A DNA stretch of 15,321 nucleotides from Brumimicrobium sp965656195 (GTDB taxonomy: Bacteria; Bacteroidota; Bacteroidia; Flavobacteriales_D; Crocinitomicaceae), in contig CBFHJL010000066.1 in NCBI GenBank assembly GCA_965656195.1, forward strand, positions 1 to 15,321, in the 5' to 3' direction. The notes under the pieces are model-generated. The model ran no database searches. It had not been told where the DNA came from and saw only the letters and a list, made by a program, of their open reading frames with translations. The translations under genes were made by a program, and so were the position numbers. Position 1 is the stretch's first letter. Each line of letters starts with the position of its first letter. This document shows positions 1 to 8,175 of the stretch, in pieces.

Positions 1-1
1 A

Positions 2-2713
2 GGAGGTCAACGAGGAGTGTATATCACTGAAGATGGAGGGGATTCATGGGAGAGAACATTGGGTGATGACGAATGGGTAGGAGCAACTGACCTAGCCATT
101 GACCCTAGAGATCCGAATGTAGTATATGCTGCAACATGGCAGCGTCACCGTAAAGTAGCAGCTTATATGGGTGGAGGACCTGGAACAGCTTTACACAAAT
201 CAGTTGACGGTGGAAAGACATGGACAAAACTTACGAAAGGCCTTCCTACAGGAAACCTTGGAAAAATAGGATTAGCCATTTCACCGATCAATCCTGATGT
301 ATTATATGCAGCGATTGAAGAAGAAAGAAGATCAGGAGGATTCTATCGTAGTGATGATCGTGGTGCAAGTTGGACAAAAATGTCTGATGCTATTTCAGGT
401 GGAACAGGACCACATTATTACCAAGAGATCTGGGCTTCACCACATCAGTTTGATAAAGTGTTTTTTGCAGATAATTATATGCAATACACAGAGGACGGGG
501 GGAAGACCATGAAGCGCATGAATGAAACGAATAAGCACGTAGATAATCATGCCGTAGCATTTAAGAAAAGTGATGAGAACTTCGTACTCGTTGGATGTGA
601 TGGAGGATTGTATCAATCATTTGACAATACAAAGAGCTGGAAATTCATTAGTAATTTACCGACAACACAGTTTTACAAGATTGCTATTGATGACAGAAAA
701 CCATTCTACAATATTTATGGTGGGACACAAGATAACAATACGCAAGGAGGTCCGAGTCAAACGGATAATGTACACGGAATAAGGAACTCGGACTGGTTCG
801 TAGCTTTGTTTGGTGATGGACATCAGCCTGCAACGGAACCTGGAAACCCAAATGTGGTTTATGCGCAATGGCAACAAGGGAATCTTGTGAGAACGGATAT
901 AGAAACTGGAGAAATGATCTACATTCAACCTCAAGCAGATGTTGATGAGCAACGCGACAGATTCAATTGGGATGCACCAATCTTAGTGAGTCCACATAAG
1001 CCCTCACGTATTTACCATGCATCACAACGCGTTTGGAAATCAGAAGATAGAGGAGCAACGTGGGAAGCCATTTCAGGAGACCTAACGAATCAAAAAGAGC
1101 GTATTGAAACAGAGTTTTACGGAGAGAAACAAGATTGGGATAATGCTTGGGATATCTATGCGATGTCTAACTTTAGTAATATCACTTCATTAAGCGAATC
1201 TCCTCAGCAAGAAGGACTATTATATGCCGGAACAGATGATGGAATCATTCAAGTCACAGAAAACAATGGAGAATCTTGGAGAAAGATCAACGTGAATGAA
1301 CTACCAGGAGTTCCTAAAGAGGCATTTGTAAACGACATCAAGGCTGATCTGCATGATGCAAATACTGTGTTTGTTTCTTTGGACAACCACAAAAACGGAG
1401 ACTACAATCCATATCTTTACGTTTCAAAAGACAAAGGTAAATCATGGAAATCAATAGGCGGAACATTACCTGATAACCACCTTGTATGGAGATTGGTGCA
1501 AGATCATAAAGACAAAAACCTATTGTTCATTGGAACTGAATACGGAGTGTTTGTTTCTCAAGATTACGGAACGAAATGGACTAAACTTAAAGGGGGAATG
1601 CCAACGATCTCTGTTCGTGACCTTGCTATCCAAAAAGATGAAGACGATCTTGTAGCGGCAACATTCGGACGCAGCATTTATATCTTAGATGATTACTCAG
1701 CGTTAAGAGATGCAAAAGTCAATGAAAGCGATGCTGAAGCGAAATTATATGCTCCAAAAGATGGACTGTGGTACATTCAAAAAAGAGTGCTTGGTTCGAG
1801 TAAAAAAGCATCTCAAGGAGATGGATTCTATGTTGCAGACAATGAAAAATATGGAGTGAACTTCTCTTATTATTTGGCTGAGGGATATCAGACAAAAGAG
1901 GCAAAACGTAAGAAGAAAGAGAAGGAGTCAGAAGAAGCTGATGGGGTTCCTGAATGGGACGTGCTAGATGAAGAAAAAAATGAGATCAAGCCAAGTGTAT
2001 GGTTATATATTTTTGATGGAGACAAAGTGATCAAACGTGTAAAAGCAACGAATAGTAAAGGAATGCACCGCGTTAACTGGAACATGAGCACAACGGCTAA
2101 AAATCCAGTTAGAAAGTCATCTCAAAAAATTAGAGATGGATATTTGGTAGCACCTGGTAACTATACAGCTCAACTCTATAAAAGAGTAGACGGGACATTG
2201 TCAAGCATCTCAGAAAAGATTGAATTCACGATTAATCCATTGTATCCAAACCGAGGAGATTATCAAGATATGATTGCCTTTTGGTCAGGATTACAGGAAG
2301 CTCAAACGAAACTTCGTTTGTTAAGAACGAACTTGAATAATCAAGAGGAAAACATTGGCCTTTTACTGAAAGCCTATGAGACGGCTGATAAAATTGATGC
2401 TGAATTATATGCTTCGATGGTAGCCGCAAGAAAAGCCTTGAATAAGATAAATATTGATTTGAATGGATCTCCTTCTCGAAGTGAAGTAGGAGAGAAAACA
2501 GATCATTTGTCAGCTGGGGATTATTTAGGTTCAGCATCGCTTGGAACTTCATATTCAAGCATGGGACCAACACCTTCGCACAGAAAATATTTGAATAATG
2601 CGGTAACGATAATCACGCGTGTTGATGGTCAGCTCAGTGAACAAACCACTGCTATTGAAAAGTTTAAGAGTCAGCTGGAAGGAATAGGCTGTTCTCCGAT
2701 CTTATTGAAATAG
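2..2713 (+). CDS. VPS10/sortilin-type BNR beta-propeller protein, 5' end outside window
   Basis: The reading frame is open to the left edge, so the gene starts upstream; the GTG at 17 is an internal Val codon, not a start. The first visible residues (GGQRGVYITEDGGDSW) align with residues 170-185 of the next gene's product, so about 170 N-terminal residues are missing. The protein is a string of Asp-box/BNR blades (S/T-x-D-x-G-x-x-W), seen as TEDGGDSW, SVDGGKTW, SDDRGASW, SEDRGATW and SKDKGKSW. A Lys/Glu-rich linker follows, then a FlgD-like Ig segment (WLYIFDGDKVIKRV, later APGNYTAQLY), then a helical C-terminus. Such proteins are annotated as VPS10 domain or glycosyl hydrolase BNR-repeat proteins; the substrate is unknown and no catalytic residues can be assigned. 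There is no T9SS sorting domain at the C-terminus. It is probably co-transcribed with the paralogue 35 bp downstream. Confidence 0.85.
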   Translation, partial: GGQRGVYITEDGGDSWERTLGDDEWVGATDLAIDPRDPNVVYAATWQRHRKVAAYMGGGPGTALHKSVDGGKTWTKLTKGLPTGNLGKIGLAISPINPDVLYAAIEEERRSGGFYRSDDRGASWTKMSDAISGGTGPHYYQEIWASPHQFDKVFFADNYMQYTEDGGKTMKRMNETNKHVDNHAVAFKKSDENFVLVGCDGGLYQSFDNTKSWKFISNLPTTQFYKIAIDDRKPFYNIYGGTQDNNTQGGPSQTDNVHGIRNSDWFVALFGDGHQPATEPGNPNVVYAQWQQGNLVRTDIETGEMIYIQPQADVDEQRDRFNWDAPILVSPHKPSRIYHASQRVWKSEDRGATWEAISGDLTNQKERIETEFYGEKQDWDNAWDIYAMSNFSNITSLSESPQQEGLLYAGTDDGIIQVTENNGESWRKINVNELPGVPKEAFVNDIKADLHDANTVFVSLDNHKNGDYNPYLYVSKDKGKSWKSIGGTLPDNHLVWRLVQDHKDKNLLFIGTEYGVFVSQDYGTKWTKLKGGMPTISVRDLAIQKDEDDLVAATFGRSIYILDDYSALRDAKVNESDAEAKLYAPKDGLWYIQKRVLGSSKKASQGDGFYVADNEKYGVNFSYYLAEGYQTKEAKRKKKEKESEEADGVPEWDVLDEEKNEIKPSVWLYIFDGDKVIKRVKATNSKGMHRVNWNMSTTAKNPVRKSSQKIRDGYLVAPGNYTAQLYKRVDGTLSSISEKIEFTINPLYPNRGDYQDMIAFWSGLQEAQTKLRLLRTNLNNQEENIGLLLKAYETADKIDAELYASMVAARKALNKINIDLNGSPSRSEVGEKTDHLSAGDYLGSASLGTSYSSMGPTPSHRKYLNNAVTIITRVDGQLSEQTTAIEKFKSQLEGIGCSPILLK

Positions 2714-2748
2714 TAGATTCTTATTAATTTTAGACAAAACAGAATACA

Positions 2749-5700
2749 ATGAAATACATATTAGCAGCTGCACTTTTCTTTGCAGGAATAAACTTTACGA
2801 ATGCACAAGATGACGATGCAAAGATCACTTCTGGAACGGTTTCAGGATTGTCCTTTAGATCGATCGGGCCTTCTTTAACTTCGGGTCGTGTCGCGGATAT
2901 TGCTGTAAACCCTAATAACACTAGTGAATATTATGTTGCAGTAGCCTCAGGAGGAGTTTGGAAAACAACGAACCATGGAACTACATTTCAACCTATTTTT
3001 GACGGGGAAAGCACATATTCAATAGGATGTGTAACGATTGATCCGAATAACTCAAACACAATTTGGGTAGGAACAGGAGAGAACAACAACCAGCGTTCTG
3101 TTGCATACGGAGACGGTGTTTATAAATCTGTCAACGGAGGTAAGAGTTGGAAAAATATGGGGTTGAAAGATTCAGAGCATATTTCAAAAGTAATTGTGGA
3201 TCCAAGAAATTCAGATGTAATTTATGTAGCCGCTTATGGACCACTTTGGTCTGAAGGAGGTGATCGAGGAGTATACAAATCAACTGACGGAGGAGAAACA
3301 TGGGAACAAATTCACCATATCTCTAATCAAACAGGAACTGCAGACTTAGTTATGGACCCAATGAATCCTGATGTATTATACGCAGCCGATCATCAAAGAA
3401 GAAGGCATGTTTTCACTTATATCGGTGGAGGAGAGGAGAGCTCGTTGTATAAAACAGAAGACGGAGGTAAGACTTGGAAAGAGATCGTGAACGGTCTTCC
3501 AAAAGGAAAGATGGGAAGAATAGGTTTGGCAGTATCACCAGTAGATAATAACTATATCTATGCAATCTTAGAAGCTGAAGATGGTAAACATGGTTTTTAT
3601 CGTTCAACCAACAAAGGATTGAACTGGTCAAAGAGAAGTAGCTACAAGACATCAGGGAACTATTACCAAGAGATCATTTGTGACCCGAAAGATGTCGATA
3701 AGGTGTTCAGTATGAGTACTTGGTTGCACCATACCGAAGACGGAGGGAAAACTTTTAAAAGAACTGGTGAGAAGGGAAAGCACGTGGATAATCACTGTAT
3801 TTGGATCAATCCTGAAGACACAGATCATTGGATCGTAGGATGTGACGGTGGATTGTATGAGACTTGGGATCATGCAAGCACATGGCAGTACAAAGCAAAT
3901 TTACCGATCACACAATTTTACAAGGTCGCAGTGGATAATGATGCTCCGTTTTACAATGTATATGGAGGAACACAAGACAACAACTCAATGGGTGGACCTT
4001 CGCGCACTATTAATAATGCTGGAATTCAAAATTCAGATTGGTACATCACGAATGGAGGAGATGGATTTGAGTCACAGATCGATCCTGAAAATCCAGACAT
4101 CGTATATGCTCAGGCACAATACGGATGGTTAGTTCGTTATGATCGCAAATCAGGTGAGAAGATCGGTATTCAGCCAATGCCAGGCAAAGGTGAGAAGGCG
4201 TATCGTTGGAATTGGGATGCTCCGCTTGTAGTTTCTAAGCATAAGAACACTCGTTTGTATTTTGCAGCGAACAAAGTATTCAAAAGTGATAATCGTGGAG
4301 ATACTTGGGAGACCATTTCAGGAGATCTAACGAGACAATTGGATCGAAACAAAATGAAAGTGATGGGAGAAATCCAATCACCAGATGTTGTGATGAAGAA
4401 CAAATCGACAACGATCTTTGGAAATATCGTAGCATTGGATGAATCAGCAATCAATGAGAACTTGCTTTATGCCGGAACCGATGACGGATTAGTTCAAATC
4501 ACAGAAGACGGAGGAGAAAACTGGACGAAGAAAGAAAGTTTTCCAGGCGTTCCATCCATGACTTATGTAAATATGTTGTTGGCATCTCAACACGACGAGA
4601 ATACAGTATTTGCGGTATTCAATAATCACAAGAAGGGAGACTTTAAACCATATATTCTAAAAAGTACAGACAAAGGTTCATCTTGGAAATCGATCGCAGG
4701 AAATTTACCTGAGAAAGGATCTGTTTATGCGATTGCCGAGGATCATGAAAACAAAGATTTGCTGTTTGCAGGAACTGAATTCGGGGTATTCTTTACAACA
4801 GATGGTGGCAAGAGTTGGGTACAGTTGAAATCTGGAATTCCTACGATTGCAGTGAGAGATATCGCAATACAGCAACGTGAAAACGATCTTGTACTTGCAT
4901 CATTCGGGCGAGGGTTTTACATTTTGGATGACTACTCTCCGCTAAGAGAGATCTCAACAGAGACACTCGACAAGAAAGCCGAGATCTTCCCAATTCGTGA
5001 TGGGTTACAATACATCGAGTCTAATCCACTGGGGGGAAGAGGAACAAGTTCGCAAGGAGCATCGCATTACGCAGCGAAGAATCCAGATTTCGGAGTGACA
5101 TTCACTTATTTTGTAAAAGATAAACCGAAGTCTCCAAAGGCGCTTAGACAAAAGGCGGAAAAGAAAGCCAAAGAAGATGAAAAGGACATCAATTATCCAA
5201 CGTATGAAGAGTTTGTAGCTGAAGACAATTACGAAAAACCATTCTTATTATTTGTGATTAAAGATCTAGATGGTAAGGAAGTTCAGCGTTTGAAAAGCGG
5301 ATTTAAAACAGGTGTGAGTAGAATCACTTGGAACATGCGTTACCCAGCTTCTACGGCAATTAAACTACAAGAAGGAAAAGTGGGTCGTTACAGTAATCGA
5401 AGTGAAGGGCCTTTAGTACTTCCAGGTAAATATACTGTGGAACTATATCAATCGGATAATGGTGAATTTACAAAGCTTGCTGATGCCGTTCCTTTCGAGA
5501 TCAAAGCCCTAGAGAATTCCTCTTTAGCAAGACAGACGAAAGAAAACCTGGCTTTCAAAAGAGAGTTAGCAGAGTTGAGAAGACAGTTCAGTGGGACATC
5601 TGGAGAATTTAGCGCAATGAAGAAAAGATTGAAGTATGTGAAAGCAGCAATTCAGACATATCCTGGTACAGAGCTAGAGTGGATGAATGAAGTGAAGCAA

Positions 5701-6003
5701 TTGGAAAAATCAATTCACGATATCGAGATCGCGATGTGGGGTGATTCACACAAGTCGAGCAGAGACGTAGAGACTTTACCGGGAACAGGAAGTCGAATTT
5801 CGACAGTTGTTTATCAAACGTGGTATTCTACATCAAATCCAACGACAACTCAGAAAGAGCAGTATGCTTTGGGGAAAGAGGAGTATCAAGTGATCAAAAA
5901 AGATGTTGAATCATTAGAGACAGGTATTGAAAAACTCGAAGCTTTACTCAATGACAAGGGAATTCCTTATACGCTAAACAGAAAGGACTTTAAGGGGGAG
6001 TAA
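2749..6003 (+). CDS. VPS10/sortilin-type BNR beta-propeller protein, complete paralogue
   Basis: This 1084-residue exported protein starts with a Sec signal peptide (MKYILAAALFFAGINFTNAQ, cleavage likely after NAQ at 20). At least ten Asp-box blades follow: TTNHGTTF (~73), SVNGGKSW (~127), STDGGETW (~178), TEDGGKTW, TEDGGKTF, SDNRGDTW, TEDGGENW, STDKGSSW and TTDGGKSW. The motif YGGTQDNNSMGGPSRT, with a close match in the preceding gene, marks the shared propeller core. The C-terminal third has a Lys-rich linker, a FlgD-like Ig segment (LPGKYTVELYQ) and predicted helices. The family is the sortilin/VPS10-like BNR group, widespread in Bacteroidota. It is likely periplasmic or surface-associated, and its ligand or substrate is unknown. 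There is no T9SS sorting domain. The two genes look like a tandem duplication, roughly half identical by eye. The ATG at 2749 is supported by the signal peptide; no strong Shine-Dalgarno is seen, as is usual in this phylum. Confidence 0.88.
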   Translation: MKYILAAALFFAGINFTNAQDDDAKITSGTVSGLSFRSIGPSLTSGRVADIAVNPNNTSEYYVAVASGGVWKTTNHGTTFQPIFDGESTYSIGCVTIDPNNSNTIWVGTGENNNQRSVAYGDGVYKSVNGGKSWKNMGLKDSEHISKVIVDPRNSDVIYVAAYGPLWSEGGDRGVYKSTDGGETWEQIHHISNQTGTADLVMDPMNPDVLYAADHQRRRHVFTYIGGGEESSLYKTEDGGKTWKEIVNGLPKGKMGRIGLAVSPVDNNYIYAILEAEDGKHGFYRSTNKGLNWSKRSSYKTSGNYYQEIICDPKDVDKVFSMSTWLHHTEDGGKTFKRTGEKGKHVDNHCIWINPEDTDHWIVGCDGGLYETWDHASTWQYKANLPITQFYKVAVDNDAPFYNVYGGTQDNNSMGGPSRTINNAGIQNSDWYITNGGDGFESQIDPENPDIVYAQAQYGWLVRYDRKSGEKIGIQPMPGKGEKAYRWNWDAPLVVSKHKNTRLYFAANKVFKSDNRGDTWETISGDLTRQLDRNKMKVMGEIQSPDVVMKNKSTTIFGNIVALDESAINENLLYAGTDDGLVQITEDGGENWTKKESFPGVPSMTYVNMLLASQHDENTVFAVFNNHKKGDFKPYILKSTDKGSSWKSIAGNLPEKGSVYAIAEDHENKDLLFAGTEFGVFFTTDGGKSWVQLKSGIPTIAVRDIAIQQRENDLVLASFGRGFYILDDYSPLREISTETLDKKAEIFPIRDGLQYIESNPLGGRGTSSQGASHYAAKNPDFGVTFTYFVKDKPKSPKALRQKAEKKAKEDEKDINYPTYEEFVAEDNYEKPFLLFVIKDLDGKEVQRLKSGFKTGVSRITWNMRYPASTAIKLQEGKVGRYSNRSEGPLVLPGKYTVELYQSDNGEFTKLADAVPFEIKALENSSLARQTKENLAFKRELAELRRQFSGTSGEFSAMKKRLKYVKAAIQTYPGTELEWMNEVKQLEKSIHDIEIAMWGDSHKSSRDVETLPGTGSRISTVVYQTWYSTSNPTTTQKEQYALGKEEYQVIKKDVESLETGIEKLEALLNDKGIPYTLNRKDFKGE

Positions 6004-6047
6004 AGAGATTCTGATATTGTAGAGGTGTAACTTTAAGAAGTGTTTAA

Positions 6048-6073
6048 TTGTTTTTACTTATAATTACGGTTAT
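6048..6073 (+). promoter_or_regulatory. Putative promoter or operator box (TTGTTTTTA ... TACGGTTAT)
   Basis: TTGTTTTTA starts at 6048 and TACGGTTAT covers 6065-6073, 23 bp before the ATG of the PorP/SprF-family gene. The same arrangement, with a 3-nt shorter spacer, lies upstream of the exported-protein gene at 15079. It is not a normal TAnnTTTG -7 element, so it may belong to an alternative sigma factor or an activator. The function is inferred only from its position and from its recurrence. Confidence 0.4.
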
Positions 6074-6096
6074 CCATTTTGTAGCGACCTATACCT

Positions 6097-6960
6097 ATGA
6101 AGCATTATTTGATTTCTTTTCTGTTGCTATTTTCCTTTGCTGGAACTGCCCAGCAGTCCTCTACTTATGGGTTTTATAGAGATATAGCATCCTTCTATAA
6201 TCCAGCAACTGCTGGTTTGGATCATTCATTTAAGGCAAACTTACTTTACAGAAACCAATGGACAGGTTATCCTGGTGCGCCGGTAAATTACATGGGTCTG
6301 GTAGAAGGAAAACTGCAGAAATACAATTCTGGAGTGGGTTTAAATATAGAACATCAAAGTATAGGGATTGCAAGTCAAACTGGTGTGACAGGTAATTACA
6401 ATTATCAATTGTCTTTAAAAGATGACTCAAACACATTAACCATAGGTGTTGCTCCAAAGTTCTATTCACTTCATTTTTCTGCGCTTTATGAAGAAGATAG
6501 TAGTGGTGCTCTCATAGAATCAAGGCCAGAAGTGCGTTCGAATGCATTTACTATGAATCTGGGAACAGCTTTTCGTTCAAAGAAATTATTTGTGGCTATT
6601 GCGGTGATGAATCTTATTCCCACAGAGCAACAGTTGAGTGAGTTAAATTTTGGTCATCATATTAATTTTTCTGTAATGGCGAGTTATGATTTGCAATTAA
6701 CAAAGAGCATGAAACTGATTCCTAATTTTCACATTCAGTCGGATCTTGTTAGGATGAACTTTTATGTAAATGCAAGAATCGAACATGAAAAGCTATGGTA
6801 TCAAATAGGATATCGAAATCATCAAGTGCTAAATGCATCAATTGGCTATTGCTTTATGGACCGAGTCAATGTTGGCTATATGTTTCATTATAGCGCAAAC
6901 GCCCCTATTTTCCCACACTTATGGTCACACGAAGCTTTTGTTGCTTATGAGTTAAAGTAA
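6097..6960 (+). CDS. PorP/SprF family type IX secretion membrane protein
   Basis: The product has 287 residues, with a signal peptide (MKHYLISFLLLFSFAGTAQ). The mature N-terminus carries the family signature: the stretch YGFYRDIASFYNPATAGLD followed by YRNQWTGYPGAP at about 51-62. Alternating beta-strand segments then run to a terminal strand ending FVAYELK, typical of an outer-membrane beta-barrel. PorP/SprF proteins of about 300 residues are outer-membrane partners of T9SS; SprF is needed for SprB secretion in Flavobacterium johnsoniae. Many genomes carry several paralogues, usually next to a large T9SS substrate or an OmpA-like gene. Here no such partner is adjacent: the upstream neighbours are the VPS10 pair (93 bp away) and the downstream gene converges. 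The partner substrate is therefore not evident. The family assignment is firm; the specific role is an inference. Confidence 0.85.
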   Translation: MKHYLISFLLLFSFAGTAQQSSTYGFYRDIASFYNPATAGLDHSFKANLLYRNQWTGYPGAPVNYMGLVEGKLQKYNSGVGLNIEHQSIGIASQTGVTGNYNYQLSLKDDSNTLTIGVAPKFYSLHFSALYEEDSSGALIESRPEVRSNAFTMNLGTAFRSKKLFVAIAVMNLIPTEQQLSELNFGHHINFSVMASYDLQLTKSMKLIPNFHIQSDLVRMNFYVNARIEHEKLWYQIGYRNHQVLNASIGYCFMDRVNVGYMFHYSANAPIFPHLWSHEAFVAYELK

Positions 6961-7188
6961 TGACGAAGACATTTTTATTATGTAACTAGTGGAACTTTAT
7001 TCGGATAAACTTAGTCTTGGATTCGTGAATCTTCAGTGAGGGATATTCCATCACAATTCATGAAACTATGAACAGAGATAATCATTACATTATCTGGTCA
7101 CCTCTCCACTTTCCAAGTCGAATTAGTTTGTTATTGATGGCATTTAATTGGGTTGAATTGATCTCAATGATATTCTATACTAGCTAGT

Positions 7189-7650
7189 TCATTTTAAATT
7201 TTCTTCGAGTGTTCTCACTAGTTTGTTGAGTGTGTTTTGTAATTGATATATTTCCTTTTCAGTGATACGATCATTCTCAAAAGATTTAATGATACTGGTT
7301 GGAATATGTTGAGCTTTTAATTTCAAATCTTCTCCTTTTTGTGTGAGCGAAACAATAACAGTTCTCTCATCTTCTTTTGATCGATTGCGTTCCAATAATC
7401 CGTGTTGTTCTAATCGCTTTAGCAAAGGGGTAAGCGTATTAGACTCTAGGAATAGGCGTTGTCCAATTTGGTTAACGGTTTGTTTTTCGTCCTCCCAGAG
7501 AACCAACATGACGAGGTATTGAGGATATGTTATTCCAAGTTCTTTAAGATAAGGTCCATAGACTTTTGTAGTTAGACGAGATGCCGCATAGAGTGGAAAA
7601 CATAATTGTTTATTCAGAAATAGGGCGTCGAATGGATTCTCTTTTTTCAT
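7189..7650 (-). CDS. ohrR: OhrR-type MarR family organic-peroxide-sensing repressor
   Basis: The product has 153 residues, close to the length of Bacillus subtilis OhrR, and resembles it along its whole length: QLCFPLYAASR at the N-terminus, ITYPQYLVMLVLWE next, then the winged-helix core with SNTLTPLLKRLEQHGLLER (recognition helix) and SKEDERTVIVSLT (wing). The reactive cysteine of OhrR (Cys15 in B. subtilis) corresponds to Cys17 here. The two tyrosines that contact it (Tyr29 and Tyr40) correspond to Tyr31 and Tyr42. No second cysteine is seen, so it would be a one-cysteine OhrR. These repressors dissociate from DNA when organic hydroperoxides oxidise the cysteine. The usual target, ohr, is not in this window; instead the gene lies 34 bp downstream of a DoxX-family gene on the same strand. 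Palindromes in that gene's promoter suggest self-control. Confidence 0.85.
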   Translation of the reverse strand: MKKENPFDALFLNKQLCFPLYAASRLTTKVYGPYLKELGITYPQYLVMLVLWEDEKQTVNQIGQRLFLESNTLTPLLKRLEQHGLLERNRSKEDERTVIVSLTQKGEDLKLKAQHIPTSIIKSFENDRITEKEIYQLQNTLNKLVRTLEENLK

Positions 7651-7684
7651 CTTTGTATAAAATTAAGTACCGTGATTAGTTCTC

Positions 7685-8110
7685 TTACTCGTTCTTATTC
7701 CTATTAAGAAGCCATTTAAGAGCACCTGTTGACCAAAGAGCCCATAGTATGAGCACAGGTTGGAAGAATAGTCGAACCAGGCGTTTTGTATCTGTATCTA
7801 ACCCGAATGCACTAATCTCATTCATGTATTGTGAGATGTTCCCAGGGAAAATGAGTACATAAAAGATGGCCAAAATAATACCAACCTTTTCTTTGTGTTT
7901 CCACAAGATCAACATAGATAGGCCCAAAAGAATCTCAACGACTCCTGAAGAAATTACAATAAAATCCATAAATCCGGGGTCAGAAGGTAGCCATCTCGGA
8001 ACTTGCGCCTGAAATTCTTCACGTTGAAATGTTAAGTGACCGATACCAGCAAAAGTCATTGCTGTTCCTAATAACACTTGAAATACTTTTTGAATTATCG
8101 ATGTTTTCAT
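7685..8110 (-). CDS. DoxX family membrane protein
   Basis: This is a 141-residue inner-membrane protein with about four hydrophobic helices, roughly residues 7-27, 48-68, 74-94 and 110-130. The N-terminal helix with GTAMTFAGIGHLTF, the following QVPRWLP and the segment SSGVVEILLGLSML match the small DoxX-like proteins of Bacteroidota. DoxX proteins are linked to redox functions; mycobacterial DoxX forms a membrane-associated oxidoreductase complex with superoxide dismutase and a sulfurtransferase. The precise reaction of this subgroup is not known. It is the first gene of an apparent operon with the OhrR-type regulator (34-bp gap), which suggests that organic peroxide or thiol stress induces it. 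The start ATG lies just below two palindromes and a clear -33/-7 promoter. Confidence 0.8.
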   Translation of the reverse strand: MKTSIIQKVFQVLLGTAMTFAGIGHLTFQREEFQAQVPRWLPSDPGFMDFIVISSGVVEILLGLSMLILWKHKEKVGIILAIFYVLIFPGNISQYMNEISAFGLDTDTKRLVRLFFQPVLILWALWSTGALKWLLNRNKNE

Positions 8111-8117
8111 AATATAT

Positions 8118-8129
8118 ATCTTTTAAGAT
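8118..8129 (-). promoter_or_regulatory. Second palindrome in the doxX-ohrR leader
   Basis: ATCTT-TT-AAGAT is a perfect 5+2+5 inverted repeat whose centre lies 15 bp from the centre of the first palindrome (8133-8144). It has the same half-site layout (ATCnT / AnGAT). It sits 7 bp above the doxX start codon and would lie in the 5' UTR. It may be a second, weaker repressor site; an AT-rich chance match is possible. Confidence 0.35.
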
Positions 8130-8132
8130 TAA

Positions 8133-8144
8133 ATCGTGTACGAT
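8133..8144 (-). promoter_or_regulatory. Putative OhrR operator (ATCGT-GT-ACGAT)
   Basis: This perfect 12-bp palindrome with a 2-bp centre begins 1 bp downstream of the -7 element of the doxX promoter, so it covers the expected transcription start. MarR-family dimers bind palindromes of this size at such positions to block RNA polymerase. The link to the OhrR-type protein encoded two genes down is inferred from genome context. Confidence 0.6.
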
Positions 8145-8145
8145 A

Positions 8146-8175
8146 CAAAAGTAAAAAGATTATTATGATTCCAAA
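8146..8175 (-). promoter_or_regulatory. Bacteroidota-type promoter of the doxX-ohrR operon
   Basis: Read on the - strand, TTTG (8175-8172) is followed after an 18-nt spacer by TACTTTTG (8153-8146), a perfect match to the TAnnTTTG -7 consensus of Bacteroidota housekeeping sigma. The doxX ATG is 36-43 nt downstream. It is the best promoter in the window. Confidence 0.7.

Noticed and set aside
656..952. 98-codon - strand frame opposite the first VPS10 gene
   Set aside because: It lies fully inside a well-supported propeller coding region and has no recognisable protein character.
7076..7095. Inverted repeat AGATAAT-CATTAC-ATTATCT between the convergent PorP/SprF and ohrR genes
   Set aside because: A 7-bp stem with one G-C pair and no T-run on either strand is too weak to call a terminator.
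7179..7188. Palindrome ACTAGCTAGT abutting the ohrR stop codon
   Set aside because: It has no loop and no T-run, and a 10-bp AT-rich palindrome is expected by chance in a window this size.
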